Part shown: one piece after another, positions 55,181 through 64,000 of the stretch | Layout: the number at the start of each line of letters is the position of its first letter | Numbering within the stretch: position 1 is the first letter of the stretch | Source of the DNA: Deinococcus apachensis DSM 19763 | GTDB lineage: Bacteria; Deinococcota; Deinococci; Deinococcales; Deinococcaceae | Length of the DNA: 64,000 nucleotides | Assembly: GCF_000381345.1 (NCBI RefSeq) | Contig: NZ_KB906398.1 | Location: forward strand, 372,001 to 436,000 | Direction: 5' to 3' | The notes under the pieces: generated by a model | Told to the model about the DNA's origin: nothing | The model's database searches: none | The model's input: only the letters and a program-made list of their open reading frames with translations | Made by a program: the position numbers and the translations under genes

Positions 55181-56080
55181 TCAGCTCCCCGGCAGCAACC
55201 GGGTGAGGATGACGTGATGATCCTCGTGGAAGCGGCGCGGCCGGGCGAGCGCGCGGACGAGAGGCACCGGGCGGGCGGGAAAGCTGGCGGGAGGCGGGCC
55301 CAGCGTCACGTGGGCAGCGGTGGGCGTGACGAGTGCGCGGGCCGGGTGATCGAAGACGGCGTCGGCAGGAAGGGCAGGCTGTTCCCCGGGAGGCAGGACA
55401 CGTCCGGGTAACTCCCACAGCCCGCGCCCAATCACCTCCGTCCGGGTGTGGAGCCATACGTGTTCCGCCTGCACATGCAGCCAGCGTTCCTCGTGCAGGT
55501 GGGCAGCGGGCGGGAGGCCCGCCCGGGCGGCTTCCACCGCCGCCCACTCGGCCTGCAAGCGGACGAAGGCAGGCGTGAGGGCAAAGCGGGCGAGGAAGGC
55601 GCGGACGGGCTCGGGCACCCCCTCCGGTAGAGGTAGCCCGGTCAGGAACGCCGCGCGCAGATCGGTGGCATTCAGGCCGGGCCGGTGGGGCGCGACCAGA
55701 CGCTCCCAGACGGGAAACCAGCGCAGGTAGCTCGTGCTCGCATCCTTCTCGAAGCCGACGAGGGAGACTGGGCTGTTCTCCCCGAACACCTCGCGGGCCG
55801 CCTCTCGCACGTCCGCCGCCCAAGCCTCCGCGTCGAACCGGTCGGGGAGGGGGCGGAAGGTGACCCGGCCCCGTTCCACTCCAACGTCATGCAGGGCTGC
55901 CCTGAACATCGCGGCACGTTCTGAGGCGCCGAACGGATTCCGCACCGAGCGGGCCAGGTTCGCGCTCCCCAGCAGCACGAGAACCCGGGGCGCATGGTCC
56001 AGGGCGTGCAGCACCGTCCCGACATGCGCCACGTGGAGTGGCTGGAAACGGCCCACATAGACGGCGGCGAACCCACTCAT
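55181..56080 (-). CDS. nadM: NadM-type nicotinamide/nicotinate mononucleotide adenylyltransferase with degenerate Nudix domain
   Basis: 299 residues. Residues 1-170 are an NMN adenylyltransferase with [15 protein letters not shown]; the HxGH motif is H16-V-A-H19, with Ala for Gly, and [13 protein letters not shown] replaces ISSTxxR. The C-terminal part resembles the Nudix half of NadM-Nudix fusions ([33 protein letters not shown]) but lacks the REUXEEXGU catalytic box, where about 30 residues appear missing. It would adenylate NaMN/NMN to make the dinucleotide; ADP-ribose hydrolysis is unlikely. ATG 56080 overlaps the pncB stop. Confidence 0.85.
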   Translation of the reverse strand: MSGFAAVYVGRFQPLHVAHVGTVLHALDHAPRVLVLLGSANLARSVRNPFGASERAAMFRAALHDVGVERGRVTFRPLPDRFDAEAWAADVREAAREVFGENSPVSLVGFEKDASTSYLRWFPVWERLVAPHRPGLNATDLRAAFLTGLPLPEGVPEPVRAFLARFALTPAFVRLQAEWAAVEAARAGLPPAAHLHEERWLHVQAEHVWLHTRTEVIGRGLWELPGRVLPPGEQPALPADAVFDHPARALVTPTAAHVTLGPPPASFPARPVPLVRALARPRRFHEDHHVILTRLLPGS

Positions 56081-57519
56081 ACGCCCATATGCGCCCGCAA
56101 CTCACCCGCGATCCGGTCGCGCAGCGCGGCCACGTCCTCGCCCAGCCCCACCCGGTAGAGGTGCGGATTGAGGGGACGCCGGGTGCCCGCCGGAAGCCGC
56201 GCAAGGTCGGTGCGGGCGCGGGCCTGAGCATCTGGCAACGTCTCCGCAGGTCCGGTACGCCGCCCACCCTCCAGCACCACCTCCCGCGCGTCCGTCCAGG
56301 TCAGGCCGCCGGGCAGCCGGGAGGACCGCAGCGGGTTGGTCGGGTCGCTGACCTGCTGGCCCGCGCGGGGCGTCTCCCCCAGCGTCAGCACGTCGAGCGC
56401 GAAGGCGCCGTCCCCGTCCGCCGCCCGCCACACGCGCTTCTCGCCGGGCAGGCTGGACTTGGCGGGGTCGCCCGTCAGTTTCATCTTGGGCACGCCGCCA
56501 AGCTGCGCGAGCTTGAAGACGCCACCGAGAGCCCCACCCCCCTCGCCGCCCGCCGTGGCGAGCTGGGTGCCCACCCCGTACACGTCCACCCGCCCGCCCT
56601 CGGCGATCACGGAGGCGATGACGGATTCGGACAGGTCGTTGCTCGCCACGATCTTCACGTCCGGGAAGCCCGCCTCGTCAAGGGCCGCGCGGATGCGGCA
56701 CGAGAGGTACGCGAGGTCGCCGCTGTCGAGCCGCACGCCGCGCAGCTCATGCCCCGCCGCCCGCAGTTCCCGCGCCACCGTCAGCGCGTTGGGCAGCCCG
56801 CTCCGCAGCGTGTCCACCGTGTCGAGCAGCAGCGTGGTCGCATCCGGGTAGAGGGCCGCGTAGGCGCGGAAGGCGGTCAGCTCGTTCGGGAAACTCTCCA
56901 CCCAGGCGTGCGCGTGCGTGCCGGTGAGGGGCAGGCCATACTGCCGCCCCGCCTCCACGTTGCTCGTGCCGACCGCACCACCCACGAAGGCAGCCCGCGC
57001 CGCGCTGACCGCCCCATCCGGACCTTGAGCGCGCCGCGCCCCGAACTCGACGATCTGCCCGCCATATGGGCTCGCCTCGGCGGCCAGGACGCAACGGGCC
57101 GCCTTCGTCGCCACCAGCGTCTGGAAGTTCAGCACGTTCAGCAGCGCCGTCTCGACGAGTTGCGCCTCCCACAGCGGCGCCCTGACGGTCAGCAGCGGCT
57201 CGTGGGGAAAGACGACGCTCCCCTCACGGAAGGCCGTCACCTGGCCCCGGAACCTCCAGCCGCGCAGCGCGTCCAGGAAGTCCGCCCTGAAGAGGCTCAG
57301 CGAGTCCAGGTAGGCGAGGTCGTCCCCGGAGAAATGCAGCCCCTCCAGCAGGTCGAGGGCCGGTTCCAGCCCCGCCCAGACCGCGAAACCCCCGTGAAAG
57401 GGCGGCTTGCGGAAATACAGGTCGAAGACCGCCTCCTCCCGGTGCAGGCCGTGCGCGTGGTAGCCCTGCATCATCGTGAGCTGGTAGAGGTCGGTGAAGA
57501 GGGGGGAAGAAATGGTCAC
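56077..57519 (-). CDS. pncB: Nicotinate phosphoribosyltransferase
   Basis: 480 residues. It makes NaMN from nicotinate, PRPP and ATP. The N-terminus [16 protein letters not shown] is the family hallmark. Others are [40 protein letters not shown] with the phosphorylated-His region, [13 protein letters not shown] and VYGVGTQL. The GTG at 57519 overlaps the transporter stop (GTGA) and its own stop overlaps the nadM start, so the three genes form one tightly coupled operon. Confidence 0.95.
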   Translation of the reverse strand: MTISSPLFTDLYQLTMMQGYHAHGLHREEAVFDLYFRKPPFHGGFAVWAGLEPALDLLEGLHFSGDDLAYLDSLSLFRADFLDALRGWRFRGQVTAFREGSVVFPHEPLLTVRAPLWEAQLVETALLNVLNFQTLVATKAARCVLAAEASPYGGQIVEFGARRAQGPDGAVSAARAAFVGGAVGTSNVEAGRQYGLPLTGTHAHAWVESFPNELTAFRAYAALYPDATTLLLDTVDTLRSGLPNALTVARELRAAGHELRGVRLDSGDLAYLSCRIRAALDEAGFPDVKIVASNDLSESVIASVIAEGGRVDVYGVGTQLATAGGEGGGALGGVFKLAQLGGVPKMKLTGDPAKSSLPGEKRVWRAADGDGAFALDVLTLGETPRAGQQVSDPTNPLRSSRLPGGLTWTDAREVVLEGGRRTGPAETLPDAQARARTDLARLPAGTRRPLNPHLYRVGLGEDVAALRDRIAGELRAHMGV

Positions 57520-58883
57520 GCCCCATTCTCCGGCACAATCGCCTCGGGCAGCTTCCGCCCGCGGGTTTCGACCCCGATGGCCCAGCCACAGAGGGCCGCC
57601 ACCACGAAGCAGCCGGCGAAGAGGGTGAGGGCCACGCCCAGCCGCCCGGTGAGGAGCAGCGCCCCCACGCTGGGTGACAGGACGCTGGCGAGGCGGGCCA
57701 TGCCGCTCACGAAGCCCATCCCGGTCGTCCGCAACGGCGTGGGGAACAGCTCCGGCGTGTAGGCGTACAGCGCCCCCCACGCCCCCAGCAGCGCGAACGA
57801 CAGCAGCGCGGAGGTGACCAGCACGGCATTCGGCGTCCCCGCCAGCAGGAAGAGGTACGCTCCCAGCGCCGAGACGGAGAGGTAGCCGACCAGGGTGGCC
57901 CGGCGCCCCACCTTCTCGACCAGGTACGCCGCGAGCACGTACCCCGGAATCTGCGCGAGCGCCAGCAGCAGCGAGGTGCGGTACACCGCCCCCAGTTCCA
58001 GCCCCTGCGCCCGCAGGTATGACGGCAGCCACGAGAAGATGCCGTAGTACCCCAGGCTCAGGCCGAACCACACCAGGGCGAGCAGGACGGTGCGGCGGCG
58101 CAGCATCCCCGCGAAGAGGGCAGCGGGGGTGACCCGGGGGGCGGGAGGAGGGGCGAGGAGGGGCGCGTCGGGCAGCGTAGTCCCATTCGCCCGCGCGACC
58201 CGCGTGAGGGCCGAGCGCGCCGCACCGTCCTGCCCGCGCGCGAGCAGTGACCGAGGCGAGTCGGGAATCCCGAAGCGGGCGATCAGGCCGATTACCCCCG
58301 GCAGCGCGGTCAGGCCCAGCAGCCAGCGCCAGGCTTCAGCGGGCTCGAAGACCGTACTGAGCCACCACGCCAGCGCGGCCACCGCCACCGTCCCCAGTGC
58401 CCAGAAGCTCTCCAGGTACACCAGGAAACGCCCCCGCCACGCGGTCGGCACGAACTCGGCCATCATCGCGTAGTCCACCGGCAGGGTGCCCCCGATGGCG
58501 AAGCCCGTCAGGAACCGCGCGGCCAGGAGGAGCCCGACGGTGGGCGCAAAGGCGCCGAGCAGTCCGAACACCACCCCCAGGCTCACCGTCGTGAGAAACA
58601 CCGCCCGCCGCCCGATCCGGTCGGCCAGCCAGCCCCAGAACAGGGCGCCCACCAGCATTCCCGCGAAGGTGGCCGTGAGCAGCAGCGTCGCGTCCGCCGC
58701 GCCCCGCGCCAGCCCAAAAGCAGCGCTGATCCCCGGGAGCGCGAAGCCCATCAGCAGAACCTCCATCGCGTCCGCCGCCCAGGTCAGGCCGCAGATGGCC
58801 AGCAGCCGCCACTGGAAGGGACCCAGCCCCAGCCGATCAATCACGTCGTCGAGTGGAACAGCCGCCCATGGTATCGCAGTCAT
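57516..58883 (-). CDS. MFS transporter, probable niacin importer
   Basis: 455 residues with 12 membrane helices. [38 protein letters not shown] is the start typical of the NiaP/aromatic-acid-symporter branch. [14 protein letters not shown] is the MFS loop 2-3 motif, with a matching motif [10 protein letters not shown] in the second half. Its 4-base overlap with pncB makes nicotinate or nicotinamide the likely substrate; this is inferred from context. TACACT lies nine bases before ATG 58883. Confidence 0.85.
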   Translation of the reverse strand: MTAIPWAAVPLDDVIDRLGLGPFQWRLLAICGLTWAADAMEVLLMGFALPGISAAFGLARGAADATLLLTATFAGMLVGALFWGWLADRIGRRAVFLTTVSLGVVFGLLGAFAPTVGLLLAARFLTGFAIGGTLPVDYAMMAEFVPTAWRGRFLVYLESFWALGTVAVAALAWWLSTVFEPAEAWRWLLGLTALPGVIGLIARFGIPDSPRSLLARGQDGAARSALTRVARANGTTLPDAPLLAPPPAPRVTPAALFAGMLRRRTVLLALVWFGLSLGYYGIFSWLPSYLRAQGLELGAVYRTSLLLALAQIPGYVLAAYLVEKVGRRATLVGYLSVSALGAYLFLLAGTPNAVLVTSALLSFALLGAWGALYAYTPELFPTPLRTTGMGFVSGMARLASVLSPSVGALLLTGRLGVALTLFAGCFVVAALCGWAIGVETRGRKLPEAIVPENGA

Positions 58884-59005
58884 AGCCCCGCGAGTGTACG
58901 TGAGGGGCGGCGCGGGGGAGGAGGAACCTGAGAGGGGACAGGGGTGGGAAGCAAGATGCCCTGCCCCTCCCAAACCCCCACCACACCCCGTGAAATACTT
59001 CCCCC

Positions 59006-59872
<867 letters not shown>

Positions 59873-59879
59873 CGGGTCC

Positions 59880-60246
59880 TCATCCGGCGTCCTCCCCGCT
59901 CTGGTGCAGGAACCAGGCGTTGCCGTCCGGGTCGCGCACCCTGAGAAAGCTGCCGCCCGGCCCGGCGAAGACGCCGCCCTCGACCCGCACACCCTCCGCC
60001 CGGAGCCGCGTCTCGTCCGCGCGCACGTCGTCCGTACTCAGCGCCCAGCGCGAAGCCCCCGGGGAGCGGGGGAAACCAGGTGGCGAGCACCAGGCCCGGC
60101 TCCCCGTCGGAGCCTCCCACCTCCAGCCAGCGCATCCCCTCGCCCCAGGGGGCATCCTCCCGCACCCGCAGCCCGAGGGCGCCGGTGTACAACGCCCGGG
60201 CCCGCTCCTGATCCGTCACCGGCACCGTCCACAACAGAATTCGCAT
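59880..60246 (-). pseudogene. VOC/glyoxalase-family protein, frameshifted
   Basis: The N-terminal half (from ATG 60246, RBS AGGAGG) reads RILLWTVPVTDQERARALYTGALGLRVREDAP. The C-terminal half in another frame reads STDDVRADETRLRAEGVRVEGG and LRVRDPDGNAWFLHQ, the conserved end of VOC domains. One extra C in the run 60056-60060 accounts for the shift; removing it gives a protein of about 121 residues. Without correction the product lacks its C-terminal metal ligand region. Divergent from the next gene, which has the same kind of lesion. Confidence 0.75.
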
Positions 60247-60279
60247 GGCAGACCTCCTGACAGATGTTCGGTCGGGATC

Positions 60280-60868
60280 ATGTCGGTCGCCGTTCTCCCT
60301 GGACTTGCGAGTGCCGCGGCGGTGCGGGACGAACGCGCCGCGCGCTTCGTGCTGGACGAGCGGGTCAACCGCGCACTGGTGCCGTTCATGGATGAGCCCC
60401 GCAGCATCTCTCAGGCGGCGCGGCACCTGGACTGGCCGGTGTATGCCATGAGCCGCCGGGTGCGGCAGCTCCGCGCGCTGGGACTGGCGCAGCCCGCCGG
60501 GGCCGCGAGGTTCCCTCCTGGCAGGCCCGCCTACCCTGTTCGTGTCGGGACCGCTGGCTGGCGGGCCTGACGGACGCCTGGACGCGCCCCGCACCGAGCG
60601 CGCGGACGACCCCTGGGGTATCCAGGGCACCGCAATCCGCATCGTGCCGATGACGGCCTCGGGGAAAGGTTGGAGCGAGCACGAGGAGCCCCCGGCGCTG
60701 ACCTGGCAGACGCTGGCGCTGCGCTTCAAGGACACGCGGGCGCTGGAGCGGGACCTCGGCGAGCTGCTGGCTCGCTACCTGGCCCGGGTGACGCCGGGGG
60801 AACGGTGCTACATCCTGCGCTTCGAGCTGGCGGCCGTGGGTGCCCGCGCGGTTGATCCGGGCAGCTGA
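60280..60868 (+). pseudogene. Helix-turn-helix (ArsR-like) regulator, frameshifted
   Basis: From ATG 60280 the product reads ALVPFMDEPRSISQAARHLDWPVYAMSRRVRQLRALGLA, a winged-HTH segment. The frame breaks near 60534-60536 (TACCCTG); without one C it would continue AYLFVSGPL into the frame with ALRFKDTRALERDLGELLARYLARV and [13 protein letters not shown]. The restored protein would be about 195 residues with a C-terminal sensing domain of unknown type. It is divergent from the VOC gene, sharing the 33 bp between their starts, so it probably controlled that gene. Confidence 0.6.
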
Positions 60869-60884
60869 CCCTCCCCCGGGCCGT

Positions 60885-61874
60885 TCACCCCTCGTTGTAC
60901 GCCTGCTCCGCCGCCCGCTTGAGGGGGTTGTTGCGGGTGACGGGCGTCTCCACCTCGGCGCCCTTCAGGCTCCCGCTGCTCGTGGTGGGGCCAGGGAGGA
61001 GGCGGTTCCCCAGGGCGAGCAGGTCGGCGGTGAGGCCCGGGGCCAGGGCCTGCGCGTAACGCAGCAGCAGGGCCAGGCCGCCCACCATCACCTCCGCCTC
61101 GCCGCGCACCAGGGCGGTCACCATCCGCCGGGCCGCCGTCTCCGCGTCCAGCGAGAGGAGGGGGAGGTTGTCCATCGTGGCGAAAAGGGCGTATTCCTTG
61201 GCCTGCTGGCCCTTGACTGAAGCGTGGCGGGCGCTGCCCGTCTGCATCAGCCAGGGGCAGACGGTGGTCACGCCCACCCCCTCGCGGGCGAGTTCGGCAC
61301 GCAGGGCCTGACCCAGCCCGGTCACCGCGAACTTGCTCATGGAGTAGGGCGCCAGGTGCGGCACCGCCACCTTGCCCCCGATGGACGAGACGATCAGCAC
61401 CCGGCCCCGGCGGGCGCGCAGCAGCGGCAGGGCGGCGCGGGTGAGGCGCAGGGGCGCGAAGGCGTTGATCTCCATGATCTCGCGGAAGTCGGCCTCCGTC
61501 ATGTTCTCCAGTGGCCCCACCTGAATCAGGCCCGCGTTGTTCACGAGCACGTCGAGACCGCCATACACCCGCGCCGCCTCCTCGACGATGCGCTCGATGT
61601 CCGCCTGATCCGTCAGGTCACCGCTGATGGTGTGGATGGTGGCCCCCGAGGCCCGCAGGCTCGCCGCGGCCCGGGCCAGCTCATCCTCGTCCCGTGCCAC
61701 GAGCATCAGCCGCGCCCCCCGAGCTGAAAACTCGCGGGCGAGGGCCAGGCCCAGGCCGCGCGACCCCGTGATGAGCACGCTCTTGCCACCGAGGTCATAG
61801 GGGGATTTCAGGACGTTCCGGGCCGCAATTGCCCCGAGTCCGGCCGCCAGGATCAGACGTGTGGGAAGTCGCAT
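60885..61874 (-). CDS. Short-chain dehydrogenase/reductase with C-terminal extension
   Basis: 329 residues. A short hydrophobic N-terminus ([17 protein letters not shown]) may anchor it. The SDR core has [29 protein letters not shown] and [15 protein letters not shown] with the Y-x-x-x-K pair. About 70 further residues beyond the core include a hydrophobic stretch. Cofactor preference is suggested as NADP by VARDEDEL. The start at 61874 has CACACT six bases upstream. The substrate is unknown. Confidence 0.88.
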   Translation of the reverse strand: MRLPTRLILAAGLGAIAARNVLKSPYDLGGKSVLITGSRGLGLALAREFSARGARLMLVARDEDELARAAASLRASGATIHTISGDLTDQADIERIVEEAARVYGGLDVLVNNAGLIQVGPLENMTEADFREIMEINAFAPLRLTRAALPLLRARRGRVLIVSSIGGKVAVPHLAPYSMSKFAVTGLGQALRAELAREGVGVTTVCPWLMQTGSARHASVKGQQAKEYALFATMDNLPLLSLDAETAARRMVTALVRGEAEVMVGGLALLLRYAQALAPGLTADLLALGNRLLPGPTTSSGSLKGAEVETPVTRNNPLKRAAEQAYNEG

Positions 61875-61922
61875 ACCCCGAGTGTGCCCGCCCGGCGTCC
61901 CGGGAATCCTTAGAGTGAAGGC

Positions 61923-62267
61923 ATGGACAACGCCACCCCCACCCTGTTTGAGCGCATCATCGCCCGCGAGATCCCCGCAGACGTGGTGTACGAGGACGAC
62001 CGCTACATCGCCATCCGCGACATCGCCCCCAAGGCACCCATTCACCTCCTCGTGATTCCCAAAAAGGTCACGGCCCGGGTGGACGAGATCACCGACCCCG
62101 CTGAGATGGGCGAGCTGTGGCTGACCGCCGTGAAGGTCGCCCGCCAGCACGCCCAGGATTATCGCCTGCTCGTGAACTGCGGCCCCGGCGGCGGGCAGAT
62201 GGTCTTCCACACCCACGTCCACATCCTGGCCGGGTGGGAGAACGGGCCGGAGAGCGATACTCAATGA
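61923..62267 (+). CDS. HIT-family (HINT-like) nucleotide hydrolase
   Basis: 114 residues. The histidine triad H96-T-H98-V-H100 lies in [14 protein letters not shown]. The N-terminus [42 protein letters not shown] is typical of HINT proteins, which hydrolyse nucleoside phosphoramidates. ATG 61923 has TAGAGT six bases upstream. Its stop overlaps the next start by 4 bases (ATGA). Confidence 0.93.
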   Translation: MDNATPTLFERIIAREIPADVVYEDDRYIAIRDIAPKAPIHLLVIPKKVTARVDEITDPAEMGELWLTAVKVARQHAQDYRLLVNCGPGGGQMVFHTHVHILAGWENGPESDTQ

Positions 62268-62950
62268 CCGCTCATCCTTTTGACGCCGTCCTCTTCGACC
62301 TTGACGGCGTGCTGGTGGACAGCGAGCTGCTGGCGAACTCCGTCTGGGTCGAGTTGCTGGGCGAGCATGGGCTCCAGATGGACCGCACGGCATTCATGGC
62401 CCGGGCGGTGGGCAGCACCCACGCCGCCCTCTTCGACTGGCTGCGCGCAGACCACGGCTGGCAGCGGCCCGACACCTTCCTGCCCGAACTCGACGCCCGG
62501 CTGGCCCGGGCCTTCACCGCGACTCCGGCCATCGAGGGAGCGGCGCAGACCCTCCAGGCTCTCACGGCCGCCGGAATTCCCTTCGCAGTGGCGAGCAACA
62601 GCCTGCGCTCACGGCTGCACATGAAGTTGGAGGCGGCGGGCCTGGCCGGGCTGGTCGGGGACCGCGCGTTCGACCCGGCTCATGTCGGCGGGCGCGGCAA
62701 GCCCTTTCCCGACCTGTACACGCACGCGGCGGCGGCCCTGGGCATCTCCCCCACCCGCTGCCTCGTCGTTGAGGACAGCGTGACCGGGGTGACGGCGGGC
62801 GTGGCGGCCGGGGCGACCGTCTGGGGCCTGCTGGCGGGCGGCCATATCCACCCGGACGGGGAGGCGGCACTGCGGTCGGCGGGAGCGGCCCACATCCTGC
62901 GGACTCATGCCGAGTTGCGGGAAGCACTGGGACTAAGCGTTCCAGCGTAA
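62264..62950 (+). CDS. HAD-superfamily phosphatase, beta-phosphoglucomutase-like
   Basis: 228 residues. Motif I is [14 protein letters not shown] (nucleophile D and general acid D), motif II is in VASNS, the Lys is in RGKPFPDLY and motif IV is [11 protein letters not shown]. The helical cap between motifs I and II is the subfamily type of phosphoglycolate phosphatases and beta-phosphoglucomutases. The substrate is unknown. It is coupled to the HIT gene by a 4-base overlap. Confidence 0.9.
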   Translation: MTAHPFDAVLFDLDGVLVDSELLANSVWVELLGEHGLQMDRTAFMARAVGSTHAALFDWLRADHGWQRPDTFLPELDARLARAFTATPAIEGAAQTLQALTAAGIPFAVASNSLRSRLHMKLEAAGLAGLVGDRAFDPAHVGGRGKPFPDLYTHAAAALGISPTRCLVVEDSVTGVTAGVAAGATVWGLLAGGHIHPDGEAALRSAGAAHILRTHAELREALGLSVPA

Positions 62951-62973
62951 GAGGGGAGGCCACTCCTTCCCCT

Positions 62974-63001
62974 TGACTTCAAACTCTACATATGTAGAAA
63001 T
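62974..63001 (+). promoter_or_regulatory. padR promoter with a palindromic operator
   Basis: TTGACT (62974-62979) and TAGAAA (62996-63001) are 16 bases apart. The perfect palindrome CTACATATGTAG (62987-62998) overlaps the -10 side and lies 8 bases before the ATG. It contains the ACAT/ATGT half-sites typical of PadR operators, suggesting autorepression. Confidence 0.6.
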
Positions 63002-63006
63002 GTTGC

Positions 63007-63309
63007 ATGGCCCGTTCCCCCAATGCCAGCCCCCACACCCGCGCCGTCCTGCGAGCGCTCCTCGCCGCCCATCCCTGCCCCAGCTACGGCTATGACCTGA
63101 GCAAGGCGACGGAGCTGAAAAGCGGGACCCTCTACCCCATCCTCCAGCGCCTGCACGCGCAGGGATACCTGGATGCGGGGTGGGAGGACTCGCCGCATCC
63201 GGGTAAGCCGCCCCGCCACGTGTACACGCTGACCCCGGAGGGGTTGAGGCTGGCGCGGGAAGGGTCGGAGCGGGGAACGGCTCGTACGTCGAAAGGGGTG
63301 CTGACGTGA
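63007..63309 (+). CDS. PadR-family transcriptional regulator
   Basis: 100 residues, PadR-s1 size. Winged helix: TRAVLRALLAAHPCPSYGYDLSKATELKSGTLYPILQRLHAQGYLDAGWED followed by RHVYTLTPEGLRLA. Binds DNA as a dimer and usually represses a membrane-protein or efflux partner gene encoded next to it. Here the following ORF overlaps the stop by 4 bases but is short and broken. The promoter contains the palindrome described separately. Confidence 0.9.
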   Translation: MARSPNASPHTRAVLRALLAAHPCPSYGYDLSKATELKSGTLYPILQRLHAQGYLDAGWEDSPHPGKPPRHVYTLTPEGLRLAREGSERGTARTSKGVLT

Positions 63310-63435
63310 GACCCGATGAGTGGCGGCAGGCGATGGAGAACGAGGCGGCGAGCGTGGAGGATCGGGAGTGGGTCGAAGAAACCCGGTGGACAGTCCGCAG
63401 ACAGCGAATGTGGCAGATGCGGCGGAGAGCAGCCG
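63306..63435 (+). pseudogene. Truncated PadR-partner gene
   Basis: GTG 63306 overlaps the padR stop. The product reads RPDEWRQAMENEAASVEDREWVEETRWTVRRQRMWQ, a charged helical N-terminus as seen in genes that follow padR. The frame then runs into sequence belonging to the Uma2-like remnant, so the original partner appears cut off by a deletion or insertion near 63430. Confidence 0.4.
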
Positions 63436-63709
63436 GGCCGCTACTTCGAGACCTCACCCTGCCTGCCGGTCGAGGTTCTCTCCAGCAGCACGGCACACCA
63501 TGACCGCCGCCATAAGCACGCCGTCTACACGGCGATTCCCACCCTCCAGACGTGCCTGATCGTGTCGCAGGACGAGCGGTACGTTATGGAGTATTCAGCG
63601 TGGTGCAGAGGGTTGGCCCATGCGTGAGCATCGTGGGAAGGGCCGGGTGGAGATTCCCCGTCTGGGCCGCTCGTTGACTCTGGACGAGATGTACCGGGGC
63701 GTGCCGTAA
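63435..63709 (+). pseudogene. Uma2-family (DUF820) endonuclease remnant
   Basis: In one frame YFETSPCLPVEVLSSSTAHHDRRHKHAVYTAIPTLQTCLIVSQDERYVMEYS corresponds to the Uma2 core (usually PxLVVEVLSPST...D...K...Y...GV.EYW). After an in-frame stop near 63627, another frame gives GRVEIPRLGRSLTLDEMYRGVP, the typical C-terminus. The N-terminal third is missing. The expected K in DRRxKL is intact-like but the gene is broken by frameshift and truncation. Confidence 0.6.
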
Positions 63710-63714
63710 AGACC

Positions 63715-63817
63715 TCTCAGCAGCGCCCCTCTCCCCGCGGTAGAGGGGTCAAAAAGCCCTCTCCCTTAAGGGGATTCGCAGAGCTGCTTGCAGAGGCTGG
63801 GGTGAGGGGTTTCCTCC
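63715..63817. repeat. GC-block intergenic repeat
   Basis: Mirrored blocks CCCCTCTCCCC...GTAGAGGGG and CCCTCTCCCTTAAGGGG, then GCTGGGGTGAGGGG, closely resembling the block at about 29608-29656. It lies between the Uma2 remnant and the convergent serine dehydratase gene and may also act as a weak terminator. Confidence 0.45.
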
Positions 63818-64000
63818 TCACACCATCGGCAGCTCGATCATCCCGCCCGCGTCCTCGCGGCCCTCCATGCGCGCCGTCACCGCCAGGCCCGTCGGCGTCT
63901 GCGCCAGGCCACCCTCCGCTGTCTCGCGGAGTTCGGCGGGCATCAGGCGACCCACCTGCGCCATCGCGGTCACGACCTCATCGGGGGGGATGAAGGACTC
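63818..64000 (-). CDS. sdaAA: L-serine ammonia-lyase, iron-sulfur-dependent, alpha chain, C-terminal end
   Basis: Only the last 60 codons are inside the window; the stop is at 63818-63820 and the frame is open to the edge. The visible part reads [37 protein letters not shown], which matches the conserved end of SdaAA-type subunits (VGRxLPxxLRETxxGGLAxTPTG). The enzyme deaminates serine to pyruvate. The cysteines of the Fe-S site lie outside the window. Assignment rests on this tail only. Confidence 0.75.
   Translation of the reverse strand, partial: ESFIPPDEVVTAMAQVGRLMPAELRETAEGGLAQTPTGLAVTARMEGREDAGGMIELPMV

Noticed and set aside
55113..55823. Pro/Arg-rich frame overlapping the nadM-like gene on the same strand
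   Set aside because: The alternative frame has no motifs, whereas the nadM-like frame carries GRFQP and is coupled to pncB.

Overview
This window is chromosomal DNA from a member of the genus Deinococcus (Deinococcus-Thermus). The evidence is very high GC with strong third-position GC bias, a five-repeat S1 ribosomal protein with a glycine-rich tail, paired glutamate dehydrogenase genes as in Thermus, and a HspR/HAIR-type heat-shock operator. In addition, at least 22 genes have a TANNNT -10 box only 5-8 bases upstream of the start codon, the leaderless-mRNA architecture known from Deinococcus. The species cannot be fixed from sequence alone.

Layout. 1-4.8 kb: 3' part of a TamB-type gene, a small hypothetical gene and an ABC-F ATPase. 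5.1-7.0 kb: a thioredoxin-reductase-like flavoprotein gene split by a 965-bp IS5-family element. 7.1-11.1 kb: hsp20 under a HAIR-like operator, divergent from a pyrR-pyrB-(lipoprotein)-pyrC operon with a PyrR-type leader. 11.2-16.0 kb: pyrD, an IscR-like Rrf2 regulator, and a fused pabB-pabA followed by pabC. 16.0-21.9 kb: a stress-type membrane protein, a polyprenyl synthetase, two glutamate dehydrogenase paralogues (one probably non-catalytic) and a possible PD-(D/E)XK protein. 22-32 kb: quinate-dehydrogenase-like gene, a kinase-fold phosphotransferase, xpt, a Kelch protein, the propionyl-CoA carboxylase beta subunit, a CAP lipoprotein, tRNA-Glu, an HD protein, trxB and tRNA-Gln.

32-44 kb: rpsA, the comEA-comEC competence operon, a DMT transporter with a monooxygenase-like partner, hpt, trpC with a PhnP-like hydrolase, DUF554 and DUF4384 proteins. 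44-52 kb: SDR, rpe-comB-nspC, methylmalonyl-CoA mutase, two tandem secreted paralogues, and the MeaB GTPase. 52-64 kb: ferritin-like Tat protein, drug-efflux MFS, a small HhH protein, an NAD-salvage cluster (nadM-like, pncB, niacin-type MFS, nadE), a divergent pair of frameshifted genes (VOC protein and HTH regulator), SDR, HIT, HAD, PadR, a decayed Uma2 gene and the 3' end of an L-serine ammonia-lyase.

How the genes work together. Pyrimidine synthesis (pyrR, B, C, D) is nearly contiguous. pabBA-pabC make p-aminobenzoate for folate. PccB, methylmalonyl-CoA mutase and MeaB form part of a propionyl-CoA to succinyl-CoA route, but no biotin carboxylase or epimerase is seen here. The niacin-type transporter, PncB, NadM-like protein and NadE form a complete nicotinate-to-NAD salvage line. 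ComEA-ComEC belong to natural transformation. No CRISPR array, rRNA, prophage or plasmid origin was seen. The least explained parts are the pilin-like lipoprotein inside the pyr operon, the degenerate Nudix half of the NadM-like protein, the possible nuclease-fold protein, the tandem secreted paralogues, the double-frameshifted divergent pair and two families of dispersed repeats.
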